A stretch of 64,000 nt of DNA from Methanobacteriales archaeon HGW-Methanobacteriales-1 (GCA_002839705.1 PGYO01000001.1:186001-250000), one strand, 5' to 3'; shown: positions 37,210 to 49,251, numbered from the stretch's first letter. The notes: a model not told the origin generated them from the letters alone. Program-made: numbers and translations.

Positions 37210-38511
37210 ATGGTCTGGAATGAAAAAGCAGAATGCATGTCTAGAGATGACTTAAATGAGCTACAACTGAAAAAATTACAGGATGTTGTCAAAAGAGCTT
37301 ATGAGAATGTTCCTTATTATAATAAAAAATTCCAAAATATGGGTGTTTTTCCAGAGGATATCCAATCTCTGGAAGATATTCAAAAGCTTCCTTTCACAAC
37401 TAAAGATGATTTAAGGCAAGTTTATCCCTTTGGAATGTTTGCAGTACCTAAAAAAGATATTATTGAAGTCCATACCTCTTCAGGAACTACTGGAAAACCG
37501 GTTGTATCTGGATACACCAGAGAAGACCTGGATTTATGGGCTGAGGTTATGGCTCGGGGACTGACCATGATGGGGGTTGATGATGAGGATATTATTCAAA
37601 ATACTCATGGGTATGGCCTATTTACTGGAGGATTCGGTGTTCATTATGGTGCACAGAAAATTGGGTCCACTGTTATTCCTATTTCTACTGGGCAAACCAG
37701 AAGACAGATTGAAATCATGACTGATTTTGGAACCACTGTAATGATTTTCACACCTTCTTATGGTCTTTATCTTTCAGAAGTTGCTGAAGAAGAAGGTTTT
37801 GATCCTGAAAATTCTCAATTAAAGGCCATTGGATTTGGAGCTGAGATGTGGACCAATGAAATGAGAAAGGAAATAGAAAAAAGATTTGGCGCACCTGCAT
37901 TTAACATATATGGTCTTACAGAGATTATGGGGCCGGGAGTGGCCATTGAGTGCAATCAACAGAATGGATTGCATATTTTTGAAGATCATTTTTACCCAGA
38001 GATCATAGATCCTAATAATTCTCAAAATTTGGATGCTGGAAATGCAGGGGAACTCGTTTTAACTACTTTGAGCCGTATTGGAATGCCGGTTATTCGTTTT
38101 ATAACTAAAGATATAACTTCACTTCGTTATGAGAAATGTGATTGTGGACGAAGTTTAGTTAAAATGGATAGAATAACTGGTCGTTCTGATGATATGTTAA
38201 AGGTCAAAGGTGTGGCGGTTTTCCCATCTCAAATTGAAAAAGCCCTTTTAAAAATTGAGGGAGTCGAACCACATTATCAAATTATTGTTACTAGACCGCA
38301 CAACCTTGATGAAATGGAAGTTCAGGTTGAAACTTCTGAAAGCCTATTCTCTGATGAAATAAAAGAAATGGTGGCCATTAGAAATAAAATTGCTAATTTC
38401 ATTGAAAATGAGATTGGGATACGTGTTAATGTTACTCTAGTGGAACCTAAAAGTTTACCTCGCAGTGAAGGTAAAGCAGTTAGAGTCATTGACAAACGAA
38501 ACATGTACTAA
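37210..38511 (+). CDS. PaaK-family adenylate-forming ligase (aryl-CoA ligase or F390 synthetase-like)
   Basis: 433 aa. ATP motif [12 protein letters not shown] near residue 93, [10 protein letters not shown] near 238, and a C-terminal [20 protein letters not shown]. The Cys pair KCDCGRS near 316 is common in this family. PaaK makes phenylacetyl-CoA; in Methanothermobacter three close homologues were named coenzyme F390 synthetases, which adenylate F420 when cells meet oxygen. The next gene is a double ACT protein, as often near aryl pyruvate oxidoreductases. Which activity applies cannot be told here. Confidence 0.87.
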   Translation: MVWNEKAECMSRDDLNELQLKKLQDVVKRAYENVPYYNKKFQNMGVFPEDIQSLEDIQKLPFTTKDDLRQVYPFGMFAVPKKDIIEVHTSSGTTGKPVVSGYTREDLDLWAEVMARGLTMMGVDDEDIIQNTHGYGLFTGGFGVHYGAQKIGSTVIPISTGQTRRQIEIMTDFGTTVMIFTPSYGLYLSEVAEEEGFDPENSQLKAIGFGAEMWTNEMRKEIEKRFGAPAFNIYGLTEIMGPGVAIECNQQNGLHIFEDHFYPEIIDPNNSQNLDAGNAGELVLTTLSRIGMPVIRFITKDITSLRYEKCDCGRSLVKMDRITGRSDDMLKVKGVAVFPSQIEKALLKIEGVEPHYQIIVTRPHNLDEMEVQVETSESLFSDEIKEMVAIRNKIANFIENEIGIRVNVTLVEPKSLPRSEGKAVRVIDKRNMY

Positions 38512-38683
38512 ATTAATAATTTTTTATTTAATGATGGCTTCTTGATATTAAACCTATGTCAATTAATTTGGAGATTATTGAGCATGGTTGATAAAATTAT
38601 TATGGGAATTATTGGTTAATTGAAATATTTTATAAAATATTTTATTGGATTATTTAAATATTGGAATTCGATTAGGGGATAAA

Positions 38684-39115
38684 ATGAAAATAAAACAACT
38701 ATCTATTTTCCTAGAAAATAAAAAAGGAAGACTTTGGACGGCTTTAAATACTTTGGCCGATGGTGGAATAAATATACGAGCTTTATCAATAGCTGATACT
38801 TCAGATTTTGGTATTTTAAGGCTAATTGTTCCGGAACCTGAAAAAGCTAAGAAATTACTTGAGAAAAATAACTTTATAGTTAAAATGAAGGAAGTTGTTG
38901 CGGTTGAGTTATCTGATCAGCCTGGTGGGTTAGCATCAGTATTGAAAATGTTAAATGATTCAGATATTAATTTAGAATATCTTTATGCATTTGTTCATGA
39001 AAAAAAGGATAAAGCCATATTGCTTCTAAGTACTGATGATTTAGATATATTAATGGAAGTATTAAATGATGGTGGAGCCACTTTAGTACCTCCTGAAGAA
39101 GTTTACGACCTCTAA
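38684..39115 (+). CDS. Tandem ACT-domain protein
   Basis: 143 aa from the ATG at 38684 after GGGGATAAA. Two ACT domains: residues 1-68 (IFLENKKGRLWTALNTLADG) and 70-143 (AVELSDQPGGLASVLKMLND). ACT pairs bind amino acids and regulate. This gene follows the PaaK-like ligase by 172 nt, the same order seen with indolepyruvate oxidoreductase clusters in other methanogens (recalled, not checked). Likely aromatic amino acid sensing. Confidence 0.87.
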   Translation: MKIKQLSIFLENKKGRLWTALNTLADGGINIRALSIADTSDFGILRLIVPEPEKAKKLLEKNNFIVKMKEVVAVELSDQPGGLASVLKMLNDSDINLEYLYAFVHEKKDKAILLLSTDDLDILMEVLNDGGATLVPPEEVYDL

Positions 39116-39116
39116 A

Positions 39117-39140
39117 TATCCATTTTTTTATTTTATTTAA
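39117..39140 (+). terminator. T-rich terminator after the ACT gene
   Basis: ATCCATTTTTTTATTT, identical to the element after fprA, followed by TATTTAAG. Confidence 0.5.
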
Positions 39141-39270
39141 GTTTTCATTTACTTATTTTCTATTTATTTTCAGTTCTTTTTTAATAAGAAAAATTATTCT
39201 AATTTATACATAATAAGAAGTTTATGGATTAATTAATAAAAAAAGACATATATTTAATATAAAATTTAAA

Positions 39271-40059
39271 TTAAGCTTTAATAACATCTTCTAAAGTATA
39301 TGGTATTCCTTCTTCATCTAATCTACGAGTTATACTATTTTTCATTTTACCTACTGCAAATACCAGGATATCAAGGCCTCTTTTTGCTGCAGCAACGGTT
39401 GATTGTGGTGTTGCGAATTCAAAATCTGCATTTATTTCTAATTTATCAACAACTGCTCTAGAAACAGTCCCCATTATTCCAACACGATCGAATCCTTTTT
39501 CATAGATTTCAATGATCTTGTCCAGATTGGTTTCTTTGGAACCTCCTTGATTGATGGTTGGCAGGACCAATATAACTACATTCCCTGTTTTTAATTCAAT
39601 AGTACCGCCTAAACCTATTAAAGCAACATCTTCACCCGCCATGCTATCGGTTAAGACTTCTGCATGGGCTGGTGCGGTGTTATTTGAAGCATAGAGAGTT
39701 CCGTCTTTCATGAAAAGCCCAACTTCCGCTCCTGATTTAAGATTTTCCTCAGCAATGGCTGGCCAGATAGTTTTATAACTATTCATAGTATCCAATACTT
39801 CTTCTGAATACTTTCTAAGGGCCAGGGCTTCTTTTTTTATTCTCTCAATACCTTTTTTGGTTATTTTATATCTAAAACGACCTCCACCCGATTCAACATA
39901 ACCTTCTTCTACTAGGTTTTTCATGTTTTCTGAAACGGCCTGAATTGTTATGCCTAACTTATTGGCGATGTCCTTTTGTCTTAAGTGAGGCTCATTTCTA
40001 GCAATTTCACTAAGTATCTGAAAACGTGTTAATTCCCCTTTATTTTTGAAAATTTTCAT
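39271..40059 (-). CDS. Winged-helix transcription regulator with C-terminal sensor-like domain
   Basis: 262 aa from the ATG at 40059 after AAAGGGGTTAAA (a TTG at 40074 lies before this site). Residues 1-75 form a MarR-like winged helix ([32 protein letters not shown]). The rest holds a domain with [36 protein letters not shown] and [13 protein letters not shown], of unknown ligand. It resembles a conserved archaeal regulator family of unknown target. Divergent from the ACT gene end, leftward. Confidence 0.8.
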   Translation of the reverse strand: MKIFKNKGELTRFQILSEIARNEPHLRQKDIANKLGITIQAVSENMKNLVEEGYVESGGGRFRYKITKKGIERIKKEALALRKYSEEVLDTMNSYKTIWPAIAEENLKSGAEVGLFMKDGTLYASNNTAPAHAEVLTDSMAGEDVALIGLGGTIELKTGNVVILVLPTINQGGSKETNLDKIIEIYEKGFDRVGIMGTVSRAVVDKLEINADFEFATPQSTVAAAKRGLDILVFAVGKMKNSITRRLDEEGIPYTLEDVIKA

Positions 40060-40179
40060 TTTAACCCCTTTCAACTTTTAAAACATTCTGGATACTTATT
40101 TAATACAATTTAGAATTATAAATTAACTTGCAATAATGATTATTCTATTAAATAAGCTTATTTCAACTTAAATTTTTTA

Positions 40180-41598
40180 CTAATTACTTATTTTATTATT
40201 TAAATAATCATTAAAAACATTTAAGAATTTTTCTTTACTATTTGGAGGTATGTAAGCTCCACAGGCCACAGAATGCCCTCCTCCACTCCCACCAACTTTT
40301 TCAGCCACTTTACGAATTATATGTCCAAAATGAATTCCGTCATATGCTAAAAGTCGAGAACAGCGAAGAGAGACTTTAATGCCACTATTTTCATCACTTA
40401 TCTGAGTAAAGCCAATAATGGGCTTTTTCCAATCTCCATAACTTAAGATCATTCCAGCTATGGTCCCTATAACCTCACTTTTGATACCATTACCTTCAAA
40501 GTACTGTAAATTTTCCATAGGAATTATCATATCTTCATTTTCAATGAATTCTATTTTCTGGGCCAAATATCTTCTATGTTCTTTAGATAAGATTTCCATT
40601 TCATCCATAGCTGTAGTTCGATTCCCTTTTAATATTTTTAATGCGACATCTGCTCTTTTATTCCTACTGCACGCATTTACTGCTGTAGAAAATTCGCTAG
40701 CATCTCTAAGGGGAGTATATTTTTCTTCATTTAAAAAATCATAAGATTCAGCAGAAACTAATTTAGGCACGTGCTTGATGTATTTTGCAGGCACTTCCTT
40801 CGATAACATTTTTACCAGTTCAGAAAACAATTTTCCTTTTTCTTCAGGGGTTAAATCACAAAGTGAACGCTGATTTTTACCATTTTTCTTTTCTATGCCT
40901 AATTTATTAAGCAATAAAATTGCTTCTGTTTTGTTATTAGTGATGGGGAGATTAACATCTCCAAAATAAGATAAAGCTACAAATAATGGTCTAGTTTGTC
41001 TACCATAAATTGAAATATCTTTTATAGAATCTACATATCCTTCATGAATACTTTCCTGTAGTATCATGCTATTTAAACCTTCTAATTTCCCTGAAAGGCT
41101 ATTTTGCATGTCTCCTACTCCAGATAGTACGCCCATCCAGCTTAAATCTGTATGGCCAAAGGCACGGGCCAATAGATATGACATTCCTCCTCCAGAAATT
41201 TCATTTGATCCTTCAATACCATAGAAAAGCGGATTTATTTCCAGGAATTTTCCCTGAATAGTGGAATTATTAAAATTAGGGCCTCTTAATGAGGGGTGAT
41301 GGTCTAAAATTAGTATTTTAGATGATGATGTTGATAATTTTTCGGTTTCCTGGCCAGATCCCAAATCAGAAAATATAGTGAGTTCATTTTCAAGTTTAAG
41401 TTCATCAATTTTATCTAAACTAATGAACTCTACTTCATGTTCTTTATCCATCCGATCAAGCATAGTTGATAGAATTGCGCCGGCAGTTATCCCATCACAA
41501 TCAATATGGCTATAAATTTTTATATCTTCTGCAGATTCTACCAATTTTTGGGCTTTAGTAAATTCTTTTTCCATAGGCAGGGGCACTTGTGTTTTCAA
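40180..41598 (-). CDS. DHH-family phosphoesterase (archaeal RecJ-like)
   Basis: 472 aa, TTG start after AGGAGAAATAAT. DHH motifs: [26 protein letters not shown]; the DHHA1 end [16 protein letters not shown]. The archaeal RecJ-like/GAN nucleases that join the GINS-CMG replisome have this layout and length. It probably degrades single-stranded nucleic acid. It follows srp19 at 167 nt. Exact nuclease direction is not deducible. Confidence 0.88.
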   Translation of the reverse strand: MKTQVPLPMEKEFTKAQKLVESAEDIKIYSHIDCDGITAGAILSTMLDRMDKEHEVEFISLDKIDELKLENELTIFSDLGSGQETEKLSTSSSKILILDHHPSLRGPNFNNSTIQGKFLEINPLFYGIEGSNEISGGGMSYLLARAFGHTDLSWMGVLSGVGDMQNSLSGKLEGLNSMILQESIHEGYVDSIKDISIYGRQTRPLFVALSYFGDVNLPITNNKTEAILLLNKLGIEKKNGKNQRSLCDLTPEEKGKLFSELVKMLSKEVPAKYIKHVPKLVSAESYDFLNEEKYTPLRDASEFSTAVNACSRNKRADVALKILKGNRTTAMDEMEILSKEHRRYLAQKIEFIENEDMIIPMENLQYFEGNGIKSEVIGTIAGMILSYGDWKKPIIGFTQISDENSGIKVSLRCSRLLAYDGIHFGHIIRKVAEKVGGSGGGHSVACGAYIPPNSKEKFLNVFNDYLNNKISN

Positions 41599-41765
41599 AT
41601 TATTTCTCCTAATTTTTTAGTGGGTGAATGATAATTTTTGAAAAATTAAAAGTTTAGCTAATTTTAAGTTATTTTCTGTTTTAGGATGTTATAACTTATT
41701 ATTTAATAAATAAAGAAATATTATAAGTGATACCATAAATTTATCATCCAAACCGATAATTTGAT

Positions 41766-42044
41766 TTAATTTGATCTGGTACCTTTAATCATATTACTAA
41801 TTTTTAAAAGAAGGTCTTTTTTTGAGATTTCTTCTCTTTCTACTACTATCCGACCTGTTGATTCCCACCAAAGGCCAGGATAAGACTTATCATTTTCCGT
41901 ATCTGGTTTTAAATCCAGTTTTCGCGCAGCTCTAGAAATTTCACCTAATCTAGGGGATGAAACACCATCTTTTTTGGATATTTTTCTTCCTTCTTTTTTG
42001 GTTCTTGTGGAATCTATATAAACTGGCCAAATAATTGTTTTCAT
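41766..42044 (-). CDS. srp19: Signal recognition particle 19 kDa protein
   Basis: 92 aa from the ATG at 42044 after TCTGGAGGATAAAT; an upstream in-frame reading lacks a ribosome site. [20 protein letters not shown] begins the RNA-binding fold, with [15 protein letters not shown] and ESTGRIVVE following. SRP19 binds helices 6 and 8 of 7S RNA and lets SRP54 join for membrane targeting. Length is normal for archaea. Confidence 0.94.
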   Translation of the reverse strand: MKTIIWPVYIDSTRTKKEGRKISKKDGVSSPRLGEISRAARKLDLKPDTENDKSYPGLWWESTGRIVVEREEISKKDLLLKISNMIKGTRSN

Positions 42045-42210
42045 ATTTATCCTCCAGATAATGGTTATTAATAAATATATTATTAACAATTCAGAGTATA
42101 TTCATTATTCAATATATTTTTTAATATAATTCTTTAATTATAAATTTTTATCACAGCTTTTACACAATTAATTGATTAAAGTTAATTATCAAGTAAAAAA
42201 TAGTTAGATG

Positions 42211-42993
42211 TTATAAATGATTAAACAATTTCAGCATCATATCGTTTACTGTGTACTTTTCGGGGATTAAAGCTTCAATTCCATATTTCTGTAATGTTTT
42301 CCCGGTTACTGGACCAATAGCTGCTACTAATACCTCTTTTTTGGATAATATTTCGATAAAATCTGTTTTTTCTTCTTTTTTTACTAAATTAAATAGATTA
42401 TTGACTGTCAATGGGCTGGTGAATGTAATTGCAGATACCTTTTTTTCGAGAATTTTCTTTATTAAATCTTCTATTAAATAAGTTTCTTCAGGAGCTATTG
42501 ATTCATAGGCCTCTGCTATGAAAACATGAGCACCCTTTTTGGTTAATTCCACGCTTAACATATCACGCGCGGCTAGAGTGCTAGGAATTCCGATTATTTT
42601 GTCTTTTAAATCATATGGTAGAAATGAATCTAGTAAACCCTCTGCAGTATATTCTGAGGGCATTATTTCTATACATAATCCTTTAGATTCTGCAATAAGT
42701 TTTGTTTTTGGTCCAATAACCGCAATTTTACACTGAGGGCTTATTTTTTCTTTTAGATCTGGACAAAAATTGAAAATAGATTCCAATGCGGCTGGAGAAG
42801 TGAATATTAGCCAGTCTAATTCTTTGACTTGTTTTAAAAGTCTCCTTAAAGTAGGTGTTAAAGTAAACTTTAATTCCAGTGTAGGAACCAATAGGGGAAC
42901 TCCTCCAAATTCTTTTACAATATTCGCTGCAAATTTAGATCGTTCTATGGGTCTAGTGATGACTATTACTTTATTATTTAAAGTTTTAGACAT
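42211..42993 (-). CDS. hemD: Uroporphyrinogen-III synthase
   Basis: 260 aa. Two alpha/beta lobes: VIVITRPIERSKFAANIV and DWLIFTSPAALESIF in the first half, SAITFTSPLTVNNLFNLV and VAAIGPVTGKTLQKYG in the second. It closes hydroxymethylbilane to uroporphyrinogen III, parent of F430 and corrinoids. cobA, using this product, lies 132 nt upstream on the same strand, so both are likely co-expressed. Confidence 0.92.
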   Translation of the reverse strand: MSKTLNNKVIVITRPIERSKFAANIVKEFGGVPLLVPTLELKFTLTPTLRRLLKQVKELDWLIFTSPAALESIFNFCPDLKEKISPQCKIAVIGPKTKLIAESKGLCIEIMPSEYTAEGLLDSFLPYDLKDKIIGIPSTLAARDMLSVELTKKGAHVFIAEAYESIAPEETYLIEDLIKKILEKKVSAITFTSPLTVNNLFNLVKKEEKTDFIEILSKKEVLVAAIGPVTGKTLQKYGIEALIPEKYTVNDMMLKLFNHL

Positions 42994-43125
42994 TTTATTC
43001 CTCTACAATTCGTTAAATGCTTATCAAATTAAAAATATTAAATTAAAAATAAATGGGTTGAATTAATTAATTAATTAAAATATAATTTTTAGGAAGATAG
43101 GAGTAATAAATAATGAAGTTTATGT

Positions 43126-43830
43126 TCATTTTTTTATTTTTTGGTAAACATCCACTACATTTCCTATAATTAAAATTGCGGGGGTGTTAATATCTTTTTC
43201 AGAGATGTTATCTAGCGTCCCAATTACTATTCTTTCCTTAGGAGTTGTACCATTTTCAATTACACATACAGGAGTTTTAGGGTCCCTATACTTCATCATT
43301 TCATGAGTATTTTCTTTTATTTGCCCAATTCCCATTAAAACAATAACTGTGTCTGCAGTATAATCCCATTTAACCTGTTTTTCTTTTTTAGTCGGGTCTT
43401 CATGGCCTGTTACTATCGTAAATGAAGTTGCAACACCTCGGTGGGTTACTGGAAGGCCAGCAGTAGTCGGAACTCCAATGGCGGATGTAACTCCGGGAAT
43501 CATATCTACGGATATTCCTTGCTCTTGCAGGGCCAGGACTTCTTCTCCTCCACGACCAAATACAAATGGGTCTCCGCCTTTTAGCCTTACAACCTCATCA
43601 TAAGCTTTTGCTTCATTAACTAGAATTTGATTTATTTCTTCCTGAGTTTTATAGTGTTCCCCTGCTTTTTTACCCACGTAAATTAATTTAGCATTAGGAG
43701 CATGCTTTAGAATTTCTTCATTGGCCAGTCGGTCATAGATTACAACTTCTGCTTTTTCTAATGCTTTGACCGCTTTAAGAGTGATTAATTCGGGGTCTCC
43801 TGGACCCGCACCTACTAAATGTACTACCAT
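43126..43830 (-). CDS. cobA: Uroporphyrinogen-III C-methyltransferase
   Basis: 234 aa, short CobA form without a CysG siroheme domain. Blocks: [52 protein letters not shown]. It methylates uroporphyrinogen III at C2 and C7 to precorrin-2, leading to B12, siroheme and F430. Followed by hemD, preceded by purQ, all leftward. Confidence 0.95.
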   Translation of the reverse strand: MVVHLVGAGPGDPELITLKAVKALEKAEVVIYDRLANEEILKHAPNAKLIYVGKKAGEHYKTQEEINQILVNEAKAYDEVVRLKGGDPFVFGRGGEEVLALQEQGISVDMIPGVTSAIGVPTTAGLPVTHRGVATSFTIVTGHEDPTKKEKQVKWDYTADTVIVLMGIGQIKENTHEMMKYRDPKTPVCVIENGTTPKERIVIGTLDNISEKDINTPAILIIGNVVDVYQKIKK

Positions 43831-43987
43831 TTCTTCACCAGCTTTAATAAATGATATAATTTGACTTTTAATATTTTAAAAATTTTTTATTATTTGGTTA
43901 ATTTTTAATTTATAAATCTAACATTTTTTATTTAATAAAAATAGATTTTAATGGATTAATTATTGTTTTAAACTCAATAATCTAATT

Positions 43988-44638
43988 CTAATAATTAATG
44001 ATTCCTTTAAAGAATTTTAAACCATCATCTGATCCTAATATCATTTCAGAGGCCCTTTCTGGATGGGGCATTACTGCACAAACTCGCCCAGTTTCGTCAC
44101 AAACACCTGTGATTCCTTCCAGAGAACCATTAGGATTTTCTCCTTTGAATTGTAAAACAATCTGGTCATTGTCCTTAGCCATTTCCAGGTTTTCGTTAAA
44201 ATAACGGCCTTCTGCATGGGCCACCGGCATTTTTATAACTTCATTTTTATTATAAATGCTGGTAAATGGAGTCCTAGTGGTTTTAACCTTCATTTCACTC
44301 CACTGGCAATTAAATTTAGGATTTTCGTTCACGGTGAATACTCCAGGTACCAACCCAACTTCGGCTAGTATCTGAGCACCATTACATATGCCTAAAACGG
44401 GTTTTTCTTCTTTAGCCAGAGATTTTATTCCTTCAATTACTGGGGTTATAGCTGCTATTGCTCCAGCTCTTAAATAGTCTCCATAGGAAAATCCGCCGGG
44501 AATTACTGCTGCATCAACATTGGAGAGATCTTTTTGGTTCCACCAAATATATTCTGGTTCTCCACCGGCAAGTTCAAGCGCATGATAAACATCTCGATCA
44601 CAATTAGAGCCAGGAAACCTTATTACTCCTACTTTCAT
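43988..44638 (-). CDS. purQ: Phosphoribosylformylglycinamidine synthase subunit PurQ
   Basis: 216 aa glutamine amidotransferase. The nucleophile block is [19 protein letters not shown] and the His/Glu pair is in [27 protein letters not shown] is the other hallmark. It feeds ammonia to PurL, with PurS as third partner; purS lies upstream by 107 nt. purL is not in the window. Confidence 0.96.
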   Translation of the reverse strand: MKVGVIRFPGSNCDRDVYHALELAGGEPEYIWWNQKDLSNVDAAVIPGGFSYGDYLRAGAIAAITPVIEGIKSLAKEEKPVLGICNGAQILAEVGLVPGVFTVNENPKFNCQWSEMKVKTTRTPFTSIYNKNEVIKMPVAHAEGRYFNENLEMAKDNDQIVLQFKGENPNGSLEGITGVCDETGRVCAVMPHPERASEMILGSDDGLKFFKGIINY

Positions 44639-44745
44639 TATTTGTCCTCTTATTACTTAGTTAATTTGAATATAAGTATTCTAATATTTCTGTTCTTAAT
44701 TGAATCTTAAGGATTTGAAATTATATTCGTCATATACGATTCAGA

Positions 44746-44997
44746 TCAACTTAATGGAACTATCTGGATTTGGTAATCATGAATAACTGGATTACATAAC
44801 AAACGTTGACACATATCTTCTACCTCTTTTTCAACGTCTGCTTTATTTTCCTCGTCCATAGTGAATTTGACTATATCCACAGTATCTGTATCTTGAACTT
44901 CATATCCTAGAAGTGCAAGGGCACGTTGAATAGTAGATGCTTCTGGGTTTAACATTCCTTTCTTCAAACTTATTTTAACTTCTACGTTGTATTTCAT
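44746..44997 (-). CDS. purS: Phosphoribosylformylglycinamidine synthase subunit PurS
   Basis: 83 aa. [20 protein letters not shown] and [18 protein letters not shown] are the PurS blocks. The small dimer bridges PurL and PurQ. Located 49 nt after purC, same strand. Confidence 0.95.
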   Translation of the reverse strand: MKYNVEVKISLKKGMLNPEASTIQRALALLGYEVQDTDTVDIVKFTMDEENKADVEKEVEDMCQRLLCNPVIHDYQIQIVPLS

Positions 44998-45046
44998 TAA
45001 ACCACCATTAAATAAATTTAATTATATTATTTTTTTAATTATAAGA

Positions 45047-45796
45047 TTAAATTTCTTTTAGTCCATACTTTTCAAGATCTTCGGGGTCTAGAATCATGGA
45101 AGCAACCTTTTTATAAGCGTCCATTACTCCAAATTCGCCTTTTCTAAATAAATCTTTATCAAGAACGTCACAGGTTTTAATATCCCAATAACGGCAAGTA
45201 TCTGGACTTATTTCGTCACCTAAGACTATATTTTGGTTTTCATCATAACCAAATTCAATTTTAAAGTCTACGAGACTGACTCCTTTATTTGCTAGGAATT
45301 CTTTCAAGGTTTTATTAATTTTTAGAGTTATTTCTCTAATCGCATCCAGCTCTTCTTTGGTAGCGAGATTTAAAGCTATGCTTATATCGTCATTTAACAT
45401 TGGATCATGAAATTCATCGTTTTTATAATCCATTTGTATAATTGGGGGTTCAAAAACTTGTTTATCTTCAAAAGGAAATTTCCTTAGCAAACTCCCGGCT
45501 GCTATATTCCGAGTGATTACCTCTAAAGGTATCATTTTCAGCTTGTGTGAAAGCATTTCACCAGGTTTAATCAGCTCAATGAACTGAGTTTTTATTCCTT
45601 CTCCTTCTAAAACTTCAAATAATTTAGAAGAGATAATAGAATTGTAATAACCCTTGAGTTGAAGACTATCCTTCTTTTCACCGTCCCCGGCAGTTATATC
45701 ATCTCTAAATTTAACAACTACTTTGTCAGAATGGTCAGTTTCATAAACGTCCTTCGCTTTACCACTGTAGATTAATTTTCCAACTTTTATACTCAT
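45047..45796 (-). CDS. purC: SAICAR synthetase
   Basis: 249 aa. Blocks: [75 protein letters not shown]. It ligates aspartate to CAIR in purine synthesis. First of purC-purS-purQ. The promoter region (45797 on) holds a TATA-like ATATATATAAG on its coding strand about 30 nt before the start. Confidence 0.97.
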   Translation of the reverse strand: MSIKVGKLIYSGKAKDVYETDHSDKVVVKFRDDITAGDGEKKDSLQLKGYYNSIISSKLFEVLEGEGIKTQFIELIKPGEMLSHKLKMIPLEVITRNIAAGSLLRKFPFEDKQVFEPPIIQMDYKNDEFHDPMLNDDISIALNLATKEELDAIREITLKINKTLKEFLANKGVSLVDFKIEFGYDENQNIVLGDEISPDTCRYWDIKTCDVLDKDLFRKGEFGVMDAYKKVASMILDPEDLEKYGLKEI

Positions 45797-46112
45797 ACTA
45801 TCTCCATTTTTCTATTTGTTCTCAAAGGCTTATATATATGTAAATCCAATTATAGAGATATATTGTGATTTAAGTAATATAATGATATCATTAAATAAAT
45901 TATAAAAAAAAATCAATATTAAATATTTTTACAATTATTTAATATAAAAAGCATATTAATATATTTATGATCCTTAAAGTGAGGAATGATTTTATATTAA
46001 TTAATGAATTTATTACATTTATATAGAATTTATTAATGAATAAAGATTTTTAAATTAATTAAATATAACATTAAAATTTTATGAGGCCAAAGATGCCTTT
46101 ACAGGTGAAATG
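45797..46112. other. Divergent promoter interval purC/glmS
   Basis: About 315 nt. A leftward TATA-like element (45829-45841) serves purC, and rightward TATA-like stretches near 46019-46025 may serve glmS. No further gene seen. Confidence 0.4.
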
Positions 46113-47891
46113 ATGTGTGGTATAGTTGGATGTATCTTAAAAGATGATGAAGCAGCTCCAGTACTTTTAGAATGTGTAAAAAAGTTAGAATACAGGGGTT
46201 ATGACTCTGTGGGCATTGCTACCCCATCTTCCAAGATCAATATCAGGAAAGATAAAGGAAAAATCAGTGAAGCTGAGAAGAATGTGAAACTTTCTGATTT
46301 ACCAGGAAATATGGGTATTGCACATGTAAGATGGGCTACTCATGGTATTCCTACTCAGAAGAATGCTCACCCTCACACAGATTGCAATGGTAAAATTGCA
46401 GTAGTTCACAATGGAATTATTGAAAATTATAAAGAATTAAAAAATAATTTAGAAGCAGAAGGCCATATATTCAAGTCAGATACGGATACCGAAGTTATTC
46501 CACACTTAATAGAAAAATTCATGAATCAAGATATTGATCTAGAAAGTGCAGTACGGAAAACTCTGGATATGATCCATGGTTCATATGCTCTTGCAGTTAT
46601 ATCTACTGATGAGCCAGGCAAAATTATAGGGGTTCGGAAAGAAAGTCCTTTAATTGTAGGAAAGGGTGATGGAGATTATTTCCTGGCCTCAGATGTGCCA
46701 GCCATATTAAAACACACTAATAACATTATTTACTTGGAAGACGGGGAAATGGTTATTTTAGATGCGGATGGTGTCACAGTTAAAAATGTTCTGGGTGAAA
46801 TCATTGAGAAAGAGATTCATATAATTGAATGGACACCAGATATGGCTGAAAAGGGTGGTTTTGACCATTTCATGATAAAAGAAATTCATGAACAGCCTGA
46901 CGCGGTTAGAGATACTCTTATGGAGTCATCCGAAATAGAAAAGATAGTTAATAATTTGGGTGACATTGAAAGAATCTGCTTTGTGGCTTGTGGTACATCT
47001 TATCATGCTTCTTTAATTGGAAAATATTTATTTGAAAGTTTAATGGGATTACCTACGGATGTAATCCTTGCTTCTGAATTCCAGTATTCTTCCAAGGCCA
47101 TGGGTGAAAAAACACTGGTAATATTTATCAGCCAGTCTGGAGAAACGGCAGACACTCTTAAAGCTCTTAGAACCGCTAAAAAAAGATCTGAAACATTGGT
47201 CATCGTCAATGTTGTAGGGAGTACTGCTACCCGGGAAGCTAAGCACGTTATTTTCACCAGAGCAGGGCCTGAAATTGGTGTAGCTGCTACTAAGACCTAT
47301 GTTAGTCAGCTAACATGTGTATATCTTTTAGCAGCTCATATGAGCAAAAGAATGGATTTGGTCGAAGAGCTACATAAAATTCCCAAATTCATGGTGGATG
47401 TTTTGGATAATGAGGATCATATTCATAGAATTGCTAAAAAATATAAAGATGTGCCTGATTTCTTCTTCATTGGAAGAGGGTTTTCTTACCCAACCGCTTT
47501 AGAAGGGGCTTTAAAACTAAAAGAAATTACTTATATTCATGGGGAAGGCTATGCTGCTGGAGAACTTAAGCACGGGCCGCTGGCTTTGATTGATGATGGA
47601 GTTCCTGTAGTTGCTGTTGCACCTCCAGGAAATATCCATGATAAAACTTTAAGCAATGTGGAAGAAGTAAGGGCCCGAGGAGCCCATGTAATTTCTGTAG
47701 GTTCTATTGATGATGAAATTTTAAAATCAGAATCAAAGGATATGATGGGAATGGATTCAGAGATTGATGAGTTGATTTCCCCTATTCCATATATAGTTCC
47801 TTTACAGTTACTTGCATATTATATAAGTATTGAAAAAGGTATAGATCCAGATAAACCAAAGAATTTGGCCAAGTGTGTTACTGTAGAGTAA
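46113..47891 (+). CDS. glmS: Glutamine-fructose-6-phosphate aminotransferase
   Basis: 592 aa. The start is placed at 46113 because Cys must follow Met directly (MCGIVGC) to serve as the N-terminal nucleophile, and it spaces well from GGTGA; an ATG at 46110 adjoins it. Glutaminase domain to about 235 ([17 protein letters not shown]), then two SIS domains ([14 protein letters not shown]) and the canonical end NLAKCVTVE. Makes glucosamine-6-phosphate for the amino sugars of pseudomurein and glycans. Confidence 0.96.
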   Translation: MCGIVGCILKDDEAAPVLLECVKKLEYRGYDSVGIATPSSKINIRKDKGKISEAEKNVKLSDLPGNMGIAHVRWATHGIPTQKNAHPHTDCNGKIAVVHNGIIENYKELKNNLEAEGHIFKSDTDTEVIPHLIEKFMNQDIDLESAVRKTLDMIHGSYALAVISTDEPGKIIGVRKESPLIVGKGDGDYFLASDVPAILKHTNNIIYLEDGEMVILDADGVTVKNVLGEIIEKEIHIIEWTPDMAEKGGFDHFMIKEIHEQPDAVRDTLMESSEIEKIVNNLGDIERICFVACGTSYHASLIGKYLFESLMGLPTDVILASEFQYSSKAMGEKTLVIFISQSGETADTLKALRTAKKRSETLVIVNVVGSTATREAKHVIFTRAGPEIGVAATKTYVSQLTCVYLLAAHMSKRMDLVEELHKIPKFMVDVLDNEDHIHRIAKKYKDVPDFFFIGRGFSYPTALEGALKLKEITYIHGEGYAAGELKHGPLALIDDGVPVVAVAPPGNIHDKTLSNVEEVRARGAHVISVGSIDDEILKSESKDMMGMDSEIDELISPIPYIVPLQLLAYYISIEKGIDPDKPKNLAKCVTVE

Positions 47892-48213
47892 ATCACAATG
47901 AAATAATAGTTAGATTTATATAATTAATTTAAATAATCCATTATTCTATTTTTAAAATTAATTAAACAAAAATCGAACTGTTTTCAAGTTTTTAGAAGTT
48001 TGAAGGCTTTTATATGTGAGATTTTTTGCTTTTGTTTTAATCTATTACTTGTAGGGGTGATTTTCTAGATTGAACTGTCTGTAACCACTGCAATATTGCA
48101 CATTGTCTAATAGTTTTATATTTTTTATAGTGTGACCATTACTTACTTTTCACTACTTTCTGCGCGGACATATACATTTTATATAGATTTCTCACAATAA
48201 TGTTTCATAATAC
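47892..48213. other. Intergenic interval before the glycan island
   Basis: About 320 nt between convergent genes glmS and a family 2 glycosyltransferase. It has ordinary AT-rich sequence with a slightly higher GC patch (CTTTCTGCGCGGACAT near 48158-48173). No gene or clear structure seen. Confidence 0.4.
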
Positions 48214-49251
48214 TCAATTAATATTAAAATTTTCTAAAGATTGGCCTGTTTTTGAGTATTTGTATTTTTTATACCACTCAAATGTATCAAAAATAAAGTT
48301 ATAAATGCCGATTTTCTCTGTAATTATAAAATATCTAAATTTAGGATCATTTAATGCATCCTTTAATAAATTATTATTTTTATTTTTAATAATCTCTAGT
48401 GCATTTTCATATTTATTTTTGTGAATAGCTTTAACAGTAGCCAAAGTTCCTTGAATAGATCTTTTTAAAATACGTTCTTCCCAGTTTTTTAATTCGTCAT
48501 CTGAAAAAATATTTAATTCTTGGGCTAGTAAATAAGGATTTATTAAATGATCTAATGAGTTAATAAGTAGTTCATAATCATTATTCACTTTATTAATCAA
48601 ATTATCAGAATGAAATACGTAAACGGAAACAAAATCTTTTATTACTCCTATTTTTCCATATAAACATATTTTAAGAAATAGTTCAGAGTCACAAGTCACA
48701 TCCTTGTCATTAGAAAATGCATTCAACTGTAATGCCATTTCACGATTGAATAAAACATTACATAATGTTAAATCTTGTGGAACAATTTTACCTCTACTTA
48801 AAAAAATTTTTTTACCCTCTTCAACATTATTAAATGGTAAAGACAGTTCATGAAATTTATTTAAAGACTTGTCTATAATATATCCATTTGCATAAACTGC
48901 TAAAATCTCAGGATTAGTATTAATAAGAGATACTGCCTTTGAAATATAGCTTTTGTCAATTAGATAATCATCATCTGAAAGGATTAAGAAAAAATCACCA
49001 TCTAAATAATTTTTCAATGCTTTTCTCCAGTTTCCAACCATCCCCAAATTTTTCTGATTTCTAAAATACTTGAAACGTTTGTTAGCCTTGTATTTTTTCA
49101 CGATTTCAGGAGTATCATCTTCAGAATGATTATCTGAAACTATAACATCTAAATTAGGATAATCCTGTTTTAAAGCGCTTTCAATAGCCTTTGGTAAAAA
49201 ATGGGATCTATTAAAAGTAGGTATAAATATATTGATCTTTAAATTCTTCAT
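48214..49251 (-). CDS. Family 2 glycosyltransferase
   Basis: 345 aa. IPTFNRSHFLPKAIESALKQ and VIVSDNHSEDDTPE start the GT-A fold; the metal motif is LILSDDDYLID near residue 95. The C-terminal 200 residues are helical and acceptor-specific. It is the last gene of a leftward run with rfbF, an epimerase, a cupin epimerase and rfbG, so it may transfer the CDP-deoxysugar made there. AAGGTGAATTC precedes the ATG. Confidence 0.88.
   Translation of the reverse strand: MKNLKINIFIPTFNRSHFLPKAIESALKQDYPNLDVIVSDNHSEDDTPEIVKKYKANKRFKYFRNQKNLGMVGNWRKALKNYLDGDFFLILSDDDYLIDKSYISKAVSLINTNPEILAVYANGYIIDKSLNKFHELSLPFNNVEEGKKIFLSRGKIVPQDLTLCNVLFNREMALQLNAFSNDKDVTCDSELFLKICLYGKIGVIKDFVSVYVFHSDNLINKVNNDYELLINSLDHLINPYLLAQELNIFSDDELKNWEERILKRSIQGTLATVKAIHKNKYENALEIIKNKNNNLLKDALNDPKFRYFIITEKIGIYNFIFDTFEWYKKYKYSKTGQSLENFNIN

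Noticed and set aside
48120-48180. GC-richer patch before the glycan island as an integration site
   Set aside because: No tRNA, integrase or direct repeat is present at either end of the island.
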